Positions 45,346-54,600 of a stretch of DNA of 64,000 nucleotides are shown here, piece by piece; within the stretch, counting starts at the first letter, position 1; every line of letters starts with the position of its first letter. The notes beneath the pieces were generated by a model. It worked only from the letters and a program-made list of their open reading frames with translations. It did no database searches and had not been told where the DNA came from. Source of the DNA: Bacillus glycinifermentans (GTDB taxonomy: Bacteria; Bacillota; Bacilli; Bacillales; Bacillaceae); NCBI RefSeq assembly GCF_001042475.2, contig NZ_LECW02000012.1:62001-126000 (forward strand), in the 5' to 3' direction. The position numbers and the translations under genes were made by a program.

Positions 45346-46674
45346 TCAAAGCACAGCCGCTGCGATCCAGCCAAACACGATAAGCGGAATATTATAATAG
45401 ATGAACGTCGGAACACATGTGTCCCAAATGTGGTGGTGCTGTCCGTCCGCATTTAAACCGGATGTCGGGCCGAGCGTACTGTCGCTTGCCGGAGAGCCGG
45501 CATCGCCTAAGGCAGCCGCCGTTCCGATAATGGCGATCGTCGCCATCGGGCTGAATCCGAGCTGCAGGCAGAGCGGAACAAAGATTGTCGTGATAATCGG
45601 AATCGTCGCAAACGATGAGCCGATCCCCATCGTAATCAGCAGTCCGACGATCAGCATCAAGAGCGCTCCGATCGTCTGGCTGTGATGGATCATACTCGTC
45701 GATGCTTCAACAAGCGATTTTACATCTCCCGTTTTGTTCAGCACCGCGGCAAATCCCGCCGCTGCAAGCATGACAAATCCGATAAACGCCATCATATTCA
45801 TTCCGTTCGTGATCAATTCGTCGGCTTCGCCTCTTTTCATCACTCCGGATACGAGCAGAACCGCAAGGCCGCTCAGCGCACCGAAAATCATCCCGTCGAC
45901 GTTTAAGCTCTGTGATAAATAGAGCTGCACGGCCAGGGAAACAGCGATCGCCAGAAGTGCAATCGCGAGGCTCTTTTTCGTATAAGGCGCAGGCTTTTCG
46001 CCGGCGATTGCCTTTGTTTCGTATGTGCGGGGTTTACGGTATACAAAAATGGAAAGGATCAATCCGACAACCATTCCCGCCACCGGAATGATCATCGCAT
46101 ACGGGATATCGTTCATCGAAACGGAAAGCCCCGAATCTTTCATATTATCCCGCAAAATCCCCTGGAAAATCTGTCCGAACCCAACCGGAAGCAAAATATA
46201 AGGAGCCGTTAATCCGAAGGTGATGACGCATGCGACCAACCTGCGGTCAACTTGAAGCTCGTTAAAAATTTTCAACAATGGCGGTATCATAACCGGGATA
46301 AAGGCAATATGGATGGGAACGACATTTTGTGAAAAACACGAAACAATTAAAATAACAAAAATAATTAACACTTTCGATAGCGTTTTTCTCCTTGTGTCCC
46401 CTTCTTTGCCGACCAGCTTCACAGAAGCCTCGACCATCGCATCCGGAAGGCCCGTTTTTGTCAAAGCAGCCGCAAATGCGCCGAGAAGCGCGTAGCTGAC
46501 CGCTATCGTCGCATTTCCTCCAAGTCCGTCCGTAAACACACTGACCGTCTCACCAAGGCTGAGACCGCCCGTCAGCCCGCCGGCCAGCGCGCCCAACACA
46601 AGGGCAATGACAACATTGACGCGCAGCAGGCTTAATATAAGCATAATGAAAACCGCAATCACAACTGCATTCAT
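45346..46674 (-). CDS. yuiF: YuiF, NhaC-like/Na+:H+ antiporter family transporter
   Basis: 442-residue transporter with about eleven to twelve helices, of the ion-transporter superfamily that includes NhaC antiporters and amino-acid transporters. Family segments: FSQNVVPIHIAFIPVMIPPLL, GSSFATIPIITTIFVPLC and GDAGSPASDSTLGPTSGLNADGQH near the C-terminus. Substrate cannot be set from sequence. SD GGAGG before ATG 46674. Confidence 0.83.
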   Translation of the reverse strand: MNAVVIAVFIMLILSLLRVNVVIALVLGALAGGLTGGLSLGETVSVFTDGLGGNATIAVSYALLGAFAAALTKTGLPDAMVEASVKLVGKEGDTRRKTLSKVLIIFVILIVSCFSQNVVPIHIAFIPVMIPPLLKIFNELQVDRRLVACVITFGLTAPYILLPVGFGQIFQGILRDNMKDSGLSVSMNDIPYAMIIPVAGMVVGLILSIFVYRKPRTYETKAIAGEKPAPYTKKSLAIALLAIAVSLAVQLYLSQSLNVDGMIFGALSGLAVLLVSGVMKRGEADELITNGMNMMAFIGFVMLAAAGFAAVLNKTGDVKSLVEASTSMIHHSQTIGALLMLIVGLLITMGIGSSFATIPIITTIFVPLCLQLGFSPMATIAIIGTAAALGDAGSPASDSTLGPTSGLNADGQHHHIWDTCVPTFIYYNIPLIVFGWIAAAVL

Positions 46675-46802
46675 ATAAGAAACCTCCGAAAAAACGCTTT
46701 AGTTTGCTAATGTAGTAGATAATTAAAGTAATGAACGTATATTATCATATTTTTAACTGCTGCGTCAATGAGGCTTTCACAATTAGAAATTTTATCCACA
46801 AA

Positions 46803-46834
46803 CTAAAAAACCTCTTCATAAACTGAAGAGGTTT
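46803..46834 (-). terminator. Terminator of pepA
   Basis: AAACCTCTTCA / TGAAGAGGTTT, with the T run on the minus-strand side (46805-46810). Confidence 0.85.
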
Positions 46835-48323
46835 ATAAATTTCCGTCAAACCGTTCGACAAATGTGACCAGGGTTCTTACCATTACGCCCGTTCCGCCCT
46901 TCGGTCCGAAGCATGTGCTCCCATTTGCCGTTGCCGTGCCGGCTATGTCAAGATGCACCCATGGCGTCTGCTCTGCGAATTCCCCGAGAAACGTCCCGGC
47001 CATGATGGCGTGCCCTTCTCTTCCCGGTGAGTTATTCAAATCGGCCATCTGGCTGTTTTTCACTTTCTTCTTATCCTTTTCTGTGATCGGAAGCTGCCAG
47101 ATCGCTTCGCCCGCTTCTTCAGCCGCCTGACGCACCTGATCATAAAGCTTGTCATGATTCGTCATCGCTCCTGTCGTATCGGTGCCGAGGGCAACGACGA
47201 CACCTCCGGTAAGTGTTGCTACATCGATCAGCACGGAGGCTCCGTGATGCTTGGCGTATGTCAGGGCGTCGGCAAGAGCAAGCCTTCCTTCAGCATCCGT
47301 ATTTAAAATTTCAATCGTTTTGCCGCTAAGCGATACAATCACGTCATCCGGCTTCATGGCGCTTGCAGAAATCATGTTGTCTGTAGAAGGTATCACGGCA
47401 AGAACGTTTTGTTCAGGACGCAATTCGCCGATCGCTTCCATCGCGCCTAGCACGCTGGCCGCGCCCCCCATATCCGACTTCATGCCGACGATGCCTGACT
47501 TCGTTTTCAAGGAGTAGCCTCCCGTATCAAACGTGATCCCTTTGCCGACCAAACCGATGACATCGTCCCACGTATCTTTCCCCTGATATTTTAATACAAT
47601 CATTTTCGGCGGCTCATCAGATCCTTGATTGACCGCCAGCAGTCCGCCCATGCCGAGCTCTTCCATTTCGCGCTTTTCGAGGATTTCACATTCAAATTCG
47701 TATTTGGCGGCAAGCTCGGCTGCGTATGATGCAAGATCTGTCGCGGTCAGCATGTTGCCCGGCATGTTCACGAGCGTTCTCGCCGAATTCGTCGCGTGTC
47801 CGTACACTTGGCCGACATGCAGGCTTGCCTGGATCTCCTTCAAATCATGGTCTGTAAGAACATAAACGTTTTGGAGAGGCCGTTCGGGTTCATTTGATTT
47901 ATGTTTGTAATCCTGCACTTCATAGCAGGACAGCATGCACGATTCCGCCAAAGCATGTGCGGCATCGTTTGCATGAACCTGCTCCGAAACAAAGCTGTCA
48001 AGGAAAACCGTCATTTCCTGTTTCCGGTCTTTGTGAATCATTTGTACGGCTTCGGCAAAGCATTGCTTCGCATCATCAAACGTAAATTCGGCTTCCCTCC
48101 CCAATCCGACGACATACAGCCGTTTAACTCCGGGAAGTGACGGGGTAAATATTTTAGACACTTTCGCTTTTTTGGAAGATACGTCCCCGTCCTTTAACAG
48201 CTGTGAGAGCTGACCGTGTAAAATGCGGTCGATCTCTTCGGCTTTTCCGTACAATTGGCTTTTGTTAAACAGTCCGAGCAGCAGCGTTTCTTTTTGCTCA
48301 AAATCGTGAAAGGCATAAAACAT
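46833..48323 (-). CDS. pepA: Leucyl aminopeptidase PepA (YuiE, M17)
   Basis: Dinuclear-metal aminopeptidase, 496 residues. N-terminal domain to about 160, then the catalytic domain with metal ligands in [14 protein letters not shown] (K, D), MKSDMGGAA (D) and the M17 signature [14 protein letters not shown] (D and E, catalytic R). Cytosolic peptide turnover. SD AAGGAG before ATG 48323; divergent from yuiD. Confidence 0.93.
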   Translation of the reverse strand: MFYAFHDFEQKETLLLGLFNKSQLYGKAEEIDRILHGQLSQLLKDGDVSSKKAKVSKIFTPSLPGVKRLYVVGLGREAEFTFDDAKQCFAEAVQMIHKDRKQEMTVFLDSFVSEQVHANDAAHALAESCMLSCYEVQDYKHKSNEPERPLQNVYVLTDHDLKEIQASLHVGQVYGHATNSARTLVNMPGNMLTATDLASYAAELAAKYEFECEILEKREMEELGMGGLLAVNQGSDEPPKMIVLKYQGKDTWDDVIGLVGKGITFDTGGYSLKTKSGIVGMKSDMGGAASVLGAMEAIGELRPEQNVLAVIPSTDNMISASAMKPDDVIVSLSGKTIEILNTDAEGRLALADALTYAKHHGASVLIDVATLTGGVVVALGTDTTGAMTNHDKLYDQVRQAAEEAGEAIWQLPITEKDKKKVKNSQMADLNNSPGREGHAIMAGTFLGEFAEQTPWVHLDIAGTATANGSTCFGPKGGTGVMVRTLVTFVERFDGNL

Positions 48324-48478
48324 GTGATCACAGCTCCTTACAAGCAGAGTGAGTAAAAATGAGGCAACAATGTTATAATAGGAAAAACATTTTTCCTAAT
48401 TGCATTCCATATCTTTATTTTAGCAAATAAATCTCTGAATTCATCTTTATTTTCCTTATAGAAAGGATGTTCTGTAAA

Positions 48479-48955
48479 ATGGAAATCCTCAACAACTTTC
48501 CCTTGCTGGCAAGCTTCGCCGCAATTCTTTTCGCCCAGTTTATCAAAGTGCCCATCTTCTTCATCGTCTCCAAAAAGTGGGATTGGCGGCTTGTAACAAG
48601 CACGGGAGGCATGCCGAGCTCGCATTCGGCAGCCGTCACGGCGATTTCGACGGGAATCGCGCTTGAGCACGGGATGGATTCGTCTTTGTTTGCCGTCTCT
48701 TCGATCTTTGCCGTCATTACCATGTTTGACGCAACCGGAGTCAGAAGGCATGCCGGGGAACAGGCCACCGTTCTCAACCGGCTTGTCAGCGACTTTAACC
48801 GCTTCGTCAATGAAGCGAAGGATTTCCCGAAATCCCACCAGGAAGAAAAGCAAAAAAAATTAAAAGAGCTGCTTGGGCACCAGCCGATTGAAGTCTTTTT
48901 CGGAGGGCTGACGGGAATCGCCCTGACGCTGCTCCTTGACTATTTATTTATGTAA
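48479..48955 (+). CDS. yuiD: YuiD, divergent PAP2 family (DUF212) membrane protein
   Basis: 158 residues, four helices, with the motif GGMPSSHSAAVTA and a second FDATGVRRHAGEQA characteristic of DUF212, a divergent acid phosphatase/vanadium peroxidase-like family. Function unknown. ATG 48479 (4 codons into the frame) has AAAGGATG and gives the B. subtilis length. Confidence 0.87.
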   Translation: MEILNNFPLLASFAAILFAQFIKVPIFFIVSKKWDWRLVTSTGGMPSSHSAAVTAISTGIALEHGMDSSLFAVSSIFAVITMFDATGVRRHAGEQATVLNRLVSDFNRFVNEAKDFPKSHQEEKQKKLKELLGHQPIEVFFGGLTGIALTLLLDYLFM

Positions 48956-48962
48956 CATAAAA

Positions 48963-48995
48963 AAACGTTTAAGCTCATCAGGAGCTTAAACGTTT
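48963..48995. terminator. Bidirectional terminator, yuiD / yuiC
   Basis: AAACGTTTAAGCTC - 5 - GAGCTTAAACGTTT, 14-base perfect arms; overlaps the yuiC stop. Confidence 0.88.
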
Positions 48996-49668
48996 ATTCT
49001 TTTGCCATCTTGTATTTCTGCCTGAATACCTGCATCGATTTGTTTTCGTTCAGCTTTGACAGATCCTCTTCGGTCACGGAGCCGTTTCCTTTCTTGATGA
49101 CATACACATCAAGGGTTTTCTTCCCCCATTCATTGTAGACGTCATCTACCGTTTCATAATACAGGTCAAGGCGGTTTCCTTTAATAGCCGATCCCGTGTC
49201 CGCCACTACGCCGTAACCGTAGTCCGGAATAAACAAAATCGTCCCGATCGGAAAAACAGACGGATCTGCCGCAACCGTCGAATACAAATCCCTTTTGACC
49301 TTTACGCCGGAATATGTAACCCCGTATTCGGGATGATGGGGCTGTTTGCCCGTAGATTCGACTCCGGCCGTGTAACCCGTCGCGACCACTTTTTGTTTCG
49401 GATATTTGCTCCAGTCAAAAGCATCCTCAAGCTTTTTCGGTTTGTTTTTAATTTGTTTTGCGGCTGATAATGACGTCTTGTCCGCTTTTTCTTTCGGAAG
49501 TGATTTAAACGTCAGATATAATTGTTTTAAGGGTAAATCCCGTTCCTTTGCCCAGTTCGATAAATCCTGCGCTTCCACTCCTGAGACCGCAATGAAAGTC
49601 GTCATGAAAGCCAGGGCAAACAAAACTGACATGAAGAAGCGCCTGAATAGAGTCATCGCTTTTTTCAA
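48994..49668 (-). CDS. yuiC: YuiC, 3D-domain (MltA-like) cell-wall lytic protein
   Basis: 224 residues: signal peptide (hydrophobic 13-30, GVEAQ cleavage), a helical linker, then the 3D domain (about 95-200) with VVATGYTAG, the P-x-G-T turn in [10 protein letters not shown] and the catalytic Asp in [18 protein letters not shown]. 3D proteins of this type are Sps-class muralytic transglycosylases. TTG start 49668 behind GAGGAG. Confidence 0.87.
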   Translation of the reverse strand: MKKAMTLFRRFFMSVLFALAFMTTFIAVSGVEAQDLSNWAKERDLPLKQLYLTFKSLPKEKADKTSLSAAKQIKNKPKKLEDAFDWSKYPKQKVVATGYTAGVESTGKQPHHPEYGVTYSGVKVKRDLYSTVAADPSVFPIGTILFIPDYGYGVVADTGSAIKGNRLDLYYETVDDVYNEWGKKTLDVYVIKKGNGSVTEEDLSKLNENKSMQVFRQKYKMAKE

Positions 49669-49763
49669 TTCTTTCCACTCCTCTCACCATCTAGTTGTTT
49701 CCAACAGGAAAGAAAAGTATTCAAACGGCGAGAGAATTTCAAGAAAAGTATGAAAATTACCAA

Positions 49764-49800
49764 TAAAAAAAAGCCTTCCACGAGTGCAATAGAAGGCTTA
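49764..49800 (-). terminator. Terminator of yuiB
   Basis: Minus strand TAAGCCTTC / GAAGGCTT followed by TTTTTTT. Confidence 0.85.
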
Positions 49801-50118
49801 AAACATTTGATATCCTCTTTTTCGCAGCGCTTTGATCGTGACTCCAGAGAGAAGGGCTCCGGCCATCCCGCTTGCCAAAATCATGATATCCGCCGCCGCC
49901 AAAGAAGCCACACGGTTAAACAGTCCGGAAAACGCATCTCCGGGAGCCTCTACATAGCGGATCAGCTTTTCCTGATTAACGATGAAAAGGCATACAATCG
50001 GGTATATAACAGCCATAATCCAAGACATTCTAAGCAGCATGTTCAACAAAAAACCGATGCCGAAAAACAGCACGAAAAACAAGACAATCGAAATGATGAC
50101 AACCGGTAAACTAATCAA
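49798..50118 (-). CDS. yuiB: YuiB, small membrane protein
   Basis: 106 residues, three helices (about 3-28, 30-48, 75-98), no known function. TTG 50118 is preferred: GGGGGTGG lies 6 bases upstream, while the longer ATG start at 50133 has a poor SD and would overlap that site. Length then equals B. subtilis YuiB class. Confidence 0.78.
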   Translation of the reverse strand: MISLPVVIISIVLFFVLFFGIGFLLNMLLRMSWIMAVIYPIVCLFIVNQEKLIRYVEAPGDAFSGLFNRVASLAAADIMILASGMAGALLSGVTIKALRKRGYQMF

Positions 50119-50191
50119 GCTTTCCACCCCCATGTAACCACTTTTAGTTTACATTGGAGCAGGAAGATGAGTCAATCATTGGAAGGACGAA

Positions 50192-50320
50192 TCAGCGGAC
50201 TTTTCCTGTGCCTTGGCAGTTGCTGCACGTTTCTGATCCGCCGAGCAAAAGCTGAAAATACCCTTTGCCTGAACAAAATGTACACGATGAGTCAGAATGC
50301 TGAGCCGAAGAAGTCTTCAT
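50192..50320 (-). CDS. yuiA: YuiA, 42-residue zinc-finger-like protein
   Basis: Hand-translated small gene. Two Cys pairs, SCTFCSGKG and TCSNCQGTG, form one DnaJ-like CxxCxGxG zinc ribbon around a hydrophobic middle (YFQLLLGGSE). ATG 50320 with AAAAGGTG. Position upstream of yuiB matches B. subtilis yuiA. Confidence 0.82.
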   Translation of the reverse strand: MKTSSAQHSDSSCTFCSGKGYFQLLLGGSETCSNCQGTGKVR

Positions 50321-50406
50321 GATAAACACACCTTTTTCTCAATTTTCAGATAATAATACCATGAACGCTGTCAATGATAAAGTGAGAAAATATAACAGAT
50401 TATTCG

Positions 50407-50421
50407 ATGTAAGCGCTTAAA
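50407..50421. promoter_or_regulatory. Candidate cre site upstream of yuiA
   Basis: ATGTAAGCGCTTAAA fits WTGNAANCGNWNNCA with one mismatch (C to A). It lies about 90 bases before yuiA and after yumB. Confidence 0.4.
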
Positions 50422-50464
50422 GATTAAGTATTCTTTCTTTTTCTTTTGTTTTTATAGTTTTAAT

Positions 50465-50491
50465 CAGCCTGCAGAAAGAAGCTGCAGGCTG
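50465..50491. terminator. Hairpin after yumB
   Basis: CAGCCTGCAG - 7 - CTGCAGGCTG, perfect 10-base stem; the T-rich side faces the plus strand, so termination of yumB may be inefficient. Confidence 0.6.
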
Positions 50492-50499
50492 TTTCTTCA

Positions 50500-51711
50500 T
50501 TAGAAAAACTTAAATTTCCCTTTTTTCAGCACGAGCCCCGGTCCGCCGATCAGGAAAAGCGAGCGGTTGTCGATGATTTTTTTCATCATTGAAGCCTTCG
50601 TTCCCGTCATTTTTTTGCCGAAAGCGACACCGATTGCATCGTGCTCGCCGAGGGAAGCGACAGAACCTTTATTATCAAACCGAAACGCCTCTGTCTCTTT
50701 GCCGTGTATCAATGCAGCGATGTTTTTAGCACACGTTTCGCCCTGCTGCATTGAAATCTGGGCAGTCGGCGGAAATGGGCGGTCATTTTCCTCATTGATG
50801 ACAAGGGAGCAGTCGCCGATGACGAAAATATTGTCATGGCCTTCGACCCTGAGATCAGGCTTCACCTTGACGCGGCCGCGCATGTTTTCGAATCCTGATT
50901 CTTCAATGACCGGATTTCCGCGGACACCTGCCGCCCATACGACCGTTCCGGCTTTTATTTCCTCAGTCTTGTCGTCCTTGCCGACGATGATGCCGTCAGG
51001 CGTGCATTCTTTTACAGCAGTGCCGATCTTGAATTCGACTCCTTTTCCTTCAAGATAGTTCACCGCGTAATCGACAAGTTCCGGATCAAACCCCGGGAGA
51101 ACGGACGGCGCCGCTTCCACGCAGATCAAGTTGACCTTCTGGCGGTCAATATCGTATTCCCTGCACAGTTCGGGGATGCGGTTGGCCAGCTCGCCCAAAA
51201 ATTCAATCCCGGTAAAGCCCGCCCCTCCGACGACGATCGTCAGGCGCTCAGGACGTTTTTCTGCTTCTGTGTTATATGTTGCAAACTGATATTCAATATG
51301 CTCGCGAAGCTGGCGGGACGTGTTGATATTCGCAATCGGGAAAGCATGCTCCCGCAAACCGGAAATTCCAAACGTCTCAGGGATAGCCCCCAGCGCAACG
51401 ACCAGGTAGTCGTATGACAGCTCTCCGGTTTCGAGGACGACCTTGTTTTCTTCTTTATTAATTTTCGTTACCGTATCCTTTACAAAGCGGACACGCGATT
51501 GGTTGATGACGTCTTTGATCGGATAGCGGCATCTGTCATGATGAAGCGTCCCTGCGCTCGCCTCGTGCATCCATGTTGTTTCATAATGATAGTTGTGCTT
51601 ATTGACAAGCGTGATTTCTGCTTCGTTAACGCCGATTTTCCTGACGAGTCTTGTGACAGTCATTAATCCTCCATAACCTGCACCTAACACTACTACTTTT
51701 GGCTTATTCAA
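50500..51711 (-). CDS. yumB: Type II NADH dehydrogenase-like flavoprotein YumB
   Basis: 403-residue FAD-dependent pyridine nucleotide oxidoreductase of the NDH-2 family, feeding electrons to menaquinone without proton pumping. FAD motif GAGYGGL near the N-terminus, NADH motif [15 protein letters not shown] in the middle, second FAD contact NIFVIGDCS, and a GKFKFF C-terminus. Start uncertain: TTG 51711 ([10 protein letters not shown]) matches the B. subtilis start; a GTG at 51726 is in frame but coincides with the SD AAAGGTGG. A Rex-like box lies upstream. Confidence 0.88.
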   Translation of the reverse strand: MNKPKVVVLGAGYGGLMTVTRLVRKIGVNEAEITLVNKHNYHYETTWMHEASAGTLHHDRCRYPIKDVINQSRVRFVKDTVTKINKEENKVVLETGELSYDYLVVALGAIPETFGISGLREHAFPIANINTSRQLREHIEYQFATYNTEAEKRPERLTIVVGGAGFTGIEFLGELANRIPELCREYDIDRQKVNLICVEAAPSVLPGFDPELVDYAVNYLEGKGVEFKIGTAVKECTPDGIIVGKDDKTEEIKAGTVVWAAGVRGNPVIEESGFENMRGRVKVKPDLRVEGHDNIFVIGDCSLVINEENDRPFPPTAQISMQQGETCAKNIAALIHGKETEAFRFDNKGSVASLGEHDAIGVAFGKKMTGTKASMMKKIIDNRSLFLIGGPGLVLKKGKFKFF

Positions 51712-51810
51712 CGGAATCACATCCACCTTTTCTATATTTTACTGGCAAGCCGGATAAAAATAGCCTTTGGGTTATTTTCAACAAGATGCCGGCTTTTTAT
51801 CAAAAAAAGT

Positions 51811-51828
51811 TTGTGAAATCCTTCACTT
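51811..51828. promoter_or_regulatory. Rex-like operator upstream of yumB
   Basis: TTGTGAAATCCTTCACTT fits TTGTGAA-N4-TTCACAA except for the last two bases. Rex senses NADH/NAD and controls the NADH dehydrogenase gene ndh in B. subtilis, so the site is functionally apt. Confidence 0.6.
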
Positions 51829-52043
51829 TAAGAACACCAAAAAGCTGAATGCTGTCCATCTAATCGACGTAAAAGTTTCATAAAGATGTAACAATTTATT
51901 CACAACTACATCATAACGATTCATATTTGTTTTTTCAAGGTTCGATATGCTTGATAAAACGTTCGGGTTGATCAAACTCGGTAAGATTTTCTTACAAAGA
52001 TCCTCGGAAAAATCCCGCACGCTCGTATTTATTTTATGTGATA

Positions 52044-52052
52044 TGATATAAT
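52044..52052 (+). promoter_or_regulatory. Extended -10 promoter of yumC
   Basis: TGATATAAT, 35 bases upstream of the yumC start; no strong -35, as usual for extended -10 promoters. Confidence 0.65.
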
Positions 52053-52086
52053 TAAGAACATTTTTCATTTAGGGGGCATCATTTTC

Positions 52087-53085
52087 ATGCGTGAAGACTC
52101 AAAAGTATATGATATTACAATCATCGGAGGCGGCCCTGTCGGCTTGTTCACCGCGTTTTACGGCGGAATGCGGCAAGCGAGCGTCAAAATTATCGAAAGC
52201 CTGCCGCAGCTCGGCGGCCAGCTGTCCGCTTTATATCCGGAAAAATATATATATGATGTAGCCGGCTTCCCTAAAATCCGCGCACAGGAACTCGTCGACA
52301 ATTTAAAGGAGCAGATGGCTAAATTCGACCAAACCGTTTGTCTCGAGCAAGCAGTTGAAAGCGTCGAAAAACAGGCAGACGGAATCTTTAAGCTCGTTAC
52401 AAACGAAGAAATCCATTATTCAAAAACGGTGATCATTACTGCCGGAAACGGCGCATTCAAGCCGAGAAAGCTTGAACTCGAATCAGCGGAACGTTTTGAA
52501 GGTGCGAACCTGCACTACTTTATCGATGATTTGAACAAATTCGCCGGCAAGCGCGTCGCCGTATTGGGAGGCGGAGACTCTGCCGTGGACTGGGCGCTCA
52601 TGCTTGAACCGATCGCGAAAGAAGTGTCCATCATTCACCGCCGCGACAAATTCCGCGCTCATGAGCACAGCGTAGAAAATCTGCACAACTCAAAAGTCAA
52701 CGTGCTGACCCCGTTTGTTCCGACCGAGTTGATCGGCGAAACAAACATTGAACAGATCGTCATTGAGGAAGTCAAAGGGGAAAGAAAGGAAATCCTTGAC
52801 GTGGATGATGTCATTGTCAACTTCGGATTTGTCTCATCCCTCGGCCCGATCAAAAACTGGGGGCTTGAAATCGAGAAAAACTCCATCAAAGTCAAATCCA
52901 CGATGGAAACGAACATCCCCGGCTTCTATGCCGCCGGCGACATCTGCACATACGATGGGAAGGTCAAGCTGATTGCCAGCGGATTCGGTGAAGCACCGAC
53001 AGCCGTCAACAATGCAAAAGCTTATATGGACCCGAAAGCGCGCGTTCAGCCGCTTCATTCGACAAGTATGTTTGAAAATAAATAA
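52087..53085 (+). CDS. yumC: Ferredoxin/flavodoxin--NADP+ reductase YumC
   Basis: 332-residue thioredoxin-reductase-like flavoprotein lacking the redox Cys pair. FAD motif [36 protein letters not shown] region, NADP motif [13 protein letters not shown] and AAGDICTY near the C-terminus. It exchanges electrons between NADPH and ferredoxin or flavodoxin and is essential in B. subtilis. Nearly identical in length and sequence pattern to the 168 protein. SD AGGGGG. Confidence 0.94.
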   Translation: MREDSKVYDITIIGGGPVGLFTAFYGGMRQASVKIIESLPQLGGQLSALYPEKYIYDVAGFPKIRAQELVDNLKEQMAKFDQTVCLEQAVESVEKQADGIFKLVTNEEIHYSKTVIITAGNGAFKPRKLELESAERFEGANLHYFIDDLNKFAGKRVAVLGGGDSAVDWALMLEPIAKEVSIIHRRDKFRAHEHSVENLHNSKVNVLTPFVPTELIGETNIEQIVIEEVKGERKEILDVDDVIVNFGFVSSLGPIKNWGLEIEKNSIKVKSTMETNIPGFYAAGDICTYDGKVKLIASGFGEAPTAVNNAKAYMDPKARVQPLHSTSMFENK

Positions 53086-53086
53086 T

Positions 53087-53117
53087 AAAAAGGAGCCTGA
53101 CCACCGGCTCCTTTTTA
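53087..53117. terminator. Bidirectional terminator, yumC / zinc-ribbon gene
   Basis: AAAAAGGAGCC / GGCTCCTTTTT, 11-base stem. Confidence 0.9.
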
Positions 53118-53321
53118 TTTCAACAGTCTTATATACGAAAAGATCGTCCCTAAAATCAGGACAACCGTCAGCACGCCAACAATGCCTGCAGTACCTAGGA
53201 TGATGCGGTCTTTGATTTTATCAGCTTTTGGCAGAGGATCCTTGCCGCCGCACGCTTCGCATACTTTTGAACTGTACGGGATCAGCTGATCGCAATGTCT
53301 GCACTTGATCTTTTCTTCCAT
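53115..53321 (-). CDS. Small zinc-ribbon membrane protein
   Basis: 68 residues: zinc ribbon (CRHCDQLIPYSSKVCEACG, two CxxC) followed by one helix (about 46-66). ATG 53321 with AAGGAG. B. subtilis has a small gene (yuzG) here, but I could not confirm orthology. Function unknown; such proteins are often membrane-tethered zinc ribbons. Confidence 0.7.
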   Translation of the reverse strand: MEEKIKCRHCDQLIPYSSKVCEACGGKDPLPKADKIKDRIILGTAGIVGVLTVVLILGTIFSYIRLLK

Positions 53322-53465
53322 GGTTGCACTCCTTTTCAAATGTCGGGCTTAAGTTCCAAAAGGAAACTTGTCCAGTATAGAATAACAAATGAACGAATAG
53401 AATGTCTTAGGATTCACAAAATATTCTTACATGCTCCATAAAAACCCTTGTGAGGAAGTGACGTT

Positions 53466-53690
53466 ATGTCTTACTACAACAATCGTAATCAAGAACCTTT
53501 GCCGAAAGAAGATGTCAATACGTGGGAGTGTACGGCAGAAGACTGCAACGGATGGATGAGGAAAAACTTTACAAGCAGCGAGCGTCCTTTATGTCCTCTT
53601 TGCAATCAGGAAATGGTAAGCGGAACCCGCTTCTTGACGTCGATCACCAACAATACAAGCAACCTTCACCGCCTCTTCAACCGAAAATAA
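53466..53690 (+). CDS. YdjO-like cold-inducible small protein
   Basis: 74 residues with an N-terminal MSYYNNRNQEPLPKEDV and two Cys pairs (WECTAEDCNGW, PLCPLCNQEMV), the pattern of the B. subtilis cold-induced protein YdjO, which lies elsewhere on that chromosome. SD GAGGAAGTGACGTT. It marks the point at which B. subtilis gene order is lost. Confidence 0.8.
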   Translation: MSYYNNRNQEPLPKEDVNTWECTAEDCNGWMRKNFTSSERPLCPLCNQEMVSGTRFLTSITNNTSNLHRLFNRK

Positions 53691-53798
53691 AACACCCTTT
53701 CCGGCCCGCTCTCTGCAGAAGGGTTTTGCGTGCATTTTGAGCGGACCGGAGCTTTCGCATGCATATGTAAGGGTCGCCATGTGAGCAGAAAAAAATAC

Positions 53799-53832
53799 GC
53801 CTTTCTTCGCGATGGAAGAAAGGTGCATTTTT
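53799..53832. terminator. Terminator-like hairpin near the decayed yutM tail
   Basis: GCCTTTCTTC - 6 - GAAGAAAGG-GC then ATTTTT, with an A run on the left, so it can act on either strand. On the minus strand it would follow the decayed yutM end. Confidence 0.65.
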
Positions 53833-53850
53833 CGTTAGTTTATTACCGGC

Positions 53851-53898
53851 CTCTTCCGGTGTTCGCCGCTGTCCATAATACAGAGACGCGTCCGTACG
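53851..53898 (-). pseudogene. Decayed second copy of the yutM 3' end
   Basis: Aligns to the clean yutM tail at 56397-56451: CTCTTCCGG and GTTCGCCGC blocks are shared, with an 8-base deletion between them, then about 20 of 29 matching bases. Translated on the minus strand it reads TAANTG where the clean copy reads TAANAG. Short, so the homology is likely but not certain. Confidence 0.6.
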
Positions 53899-54171
53899 TG
53901 AGTGCTCTTATAATAGTCTCAATCTTTTTTCCCAACCTATTTGTTTCGTAAAAAAGAGCTTTTCCCCATTCGAGCAAAAACTCAAAATATCCTCGCTTGA
54001 AACCAAGGATAGACTCCTTCATAAAGAAAGGAAGTTAACTTTTATAGTGTTTGCAGAGAGATCTACCCTATGAACCAGAATTTCATTTGATGTAAAGGAG
54101 CATACACAGATCGCAGCTTAGATAAATGGTCTACAGGTATCTGACGCTATAAAAGGCATTATAAATAAAGA

Positions 54172-54199
54172 ATAAAGACGCCGACAAAGGCGTCTTTAC
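54172..54199 (-). terminator. Terminator of the DUF1433-like gene
   Basis: TAAAGACGCC - loop - GGCGTCTTTA, 10-base stem; minus-strand side ends TATTCTTTATTTAT. Confidence 0.75.
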
Positions 54200-54202
54200 T
54201 TT

Positions 54203-54550
54203 TTAGTACTCACATTCTTTCTCCTGACATTCAGGCTTTTCTTCCGCATCGACTGACGATACTCCTATCTCATCATTAGTTTTGTCATAAAGTCCATAGA
54301 ACTCTTTTTCCTTATTACCATTCAAGTATCCTTCCACGGAAATGCCGCCCATAGGATTTATTTTATAATCATTATAGTATGTAATCTGCTCTATATCGTT
54401 GTAATTGGCTTTTATATAGCTTTCCATTTTATCTTTCGCTCGGTTAAAAAGTTCTTGTTCTGCTTCTTTTTTATCATCTTGGTACTTCATGTAAATACCC
54501 CCTAATGCTATAATTACTACAGAGATTAGGATAATTATGTATTTTTTCAT
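54203..54550 (-). CDS. Membrane-anchored DUF1433-like protein, candidate immunity to the adjacent lipase toxin
   Basis: 115 residues: N-terminal anchor helix (5-21), charged linker, then a small domain with SYIKANYNDIEQITYYND and NPMGGISVEGYLNGN, the DUF1433 pattern. In Staphylococcus the lipoprotein immunity factor TilA of the type VII lipase TslA belongs to this family. Here no lipobox Cys follows the helix, so anchoring would be by the uncleaved helix on the outer face. Divergent from the lipase gene across 50 bases. The terminal KPECQEKECEY has two Cys. Low GC compared with neighbours. Confidence 0.72.
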   Translation of the reverse strand: MKKYIIILISVVIIALGGIYMKYQDDKKEAEQELFNRAKDKMESYIKANYNDIEQITYYNDYKINPMGGISVEGYLNGNKEKEFYGLYDKTNDEIGVSSVDAEEKPECQEKECEY

Positions 54551-54600
54551 AAACTCATCCTTTCTTAAATTAATGTTACATCAACTCTGAGGTGTTGTAC

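Larger units (their letters stand above)
51712..52086. other. 375-base divergent intergenic region, yumB / yumC
   Basis: Contains a nested hairpin at 51747-51798 (AAGCCGG / CCGGCTT then TTTT on the plus strand), a Rex-like box (51811-51828), and the extended -10 of yumC (52044-52052). A minus-strand open frame at 51823-52068 has no ribosome site and is judged spurious. Confidence 0.55.
53691..54202. other. 512-base accessory intergenic region with relics
   Basis: Holds a terminator-like hairpin (53799-53832), a decayed piece of yutM 3' end (53851-53898), and, at 54085-54170, sequence with an SD-like AAAGGAG but no open frame. Probably debris of an earlier insertion. Confidence 0.6.

Noticed and set aside
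51823..52068. 81-codon minus-strand open frame between yumB and yumC
   Set aside because: No ribosome site, overlaps the yumC promoter and Rex-like box, and its start is the complement of the yumC leader.
54085..54170. Possible small gene behind AAAGGAG at 54094
   Set aside because: No start codon at a proper distance gives an open frame of useful length.
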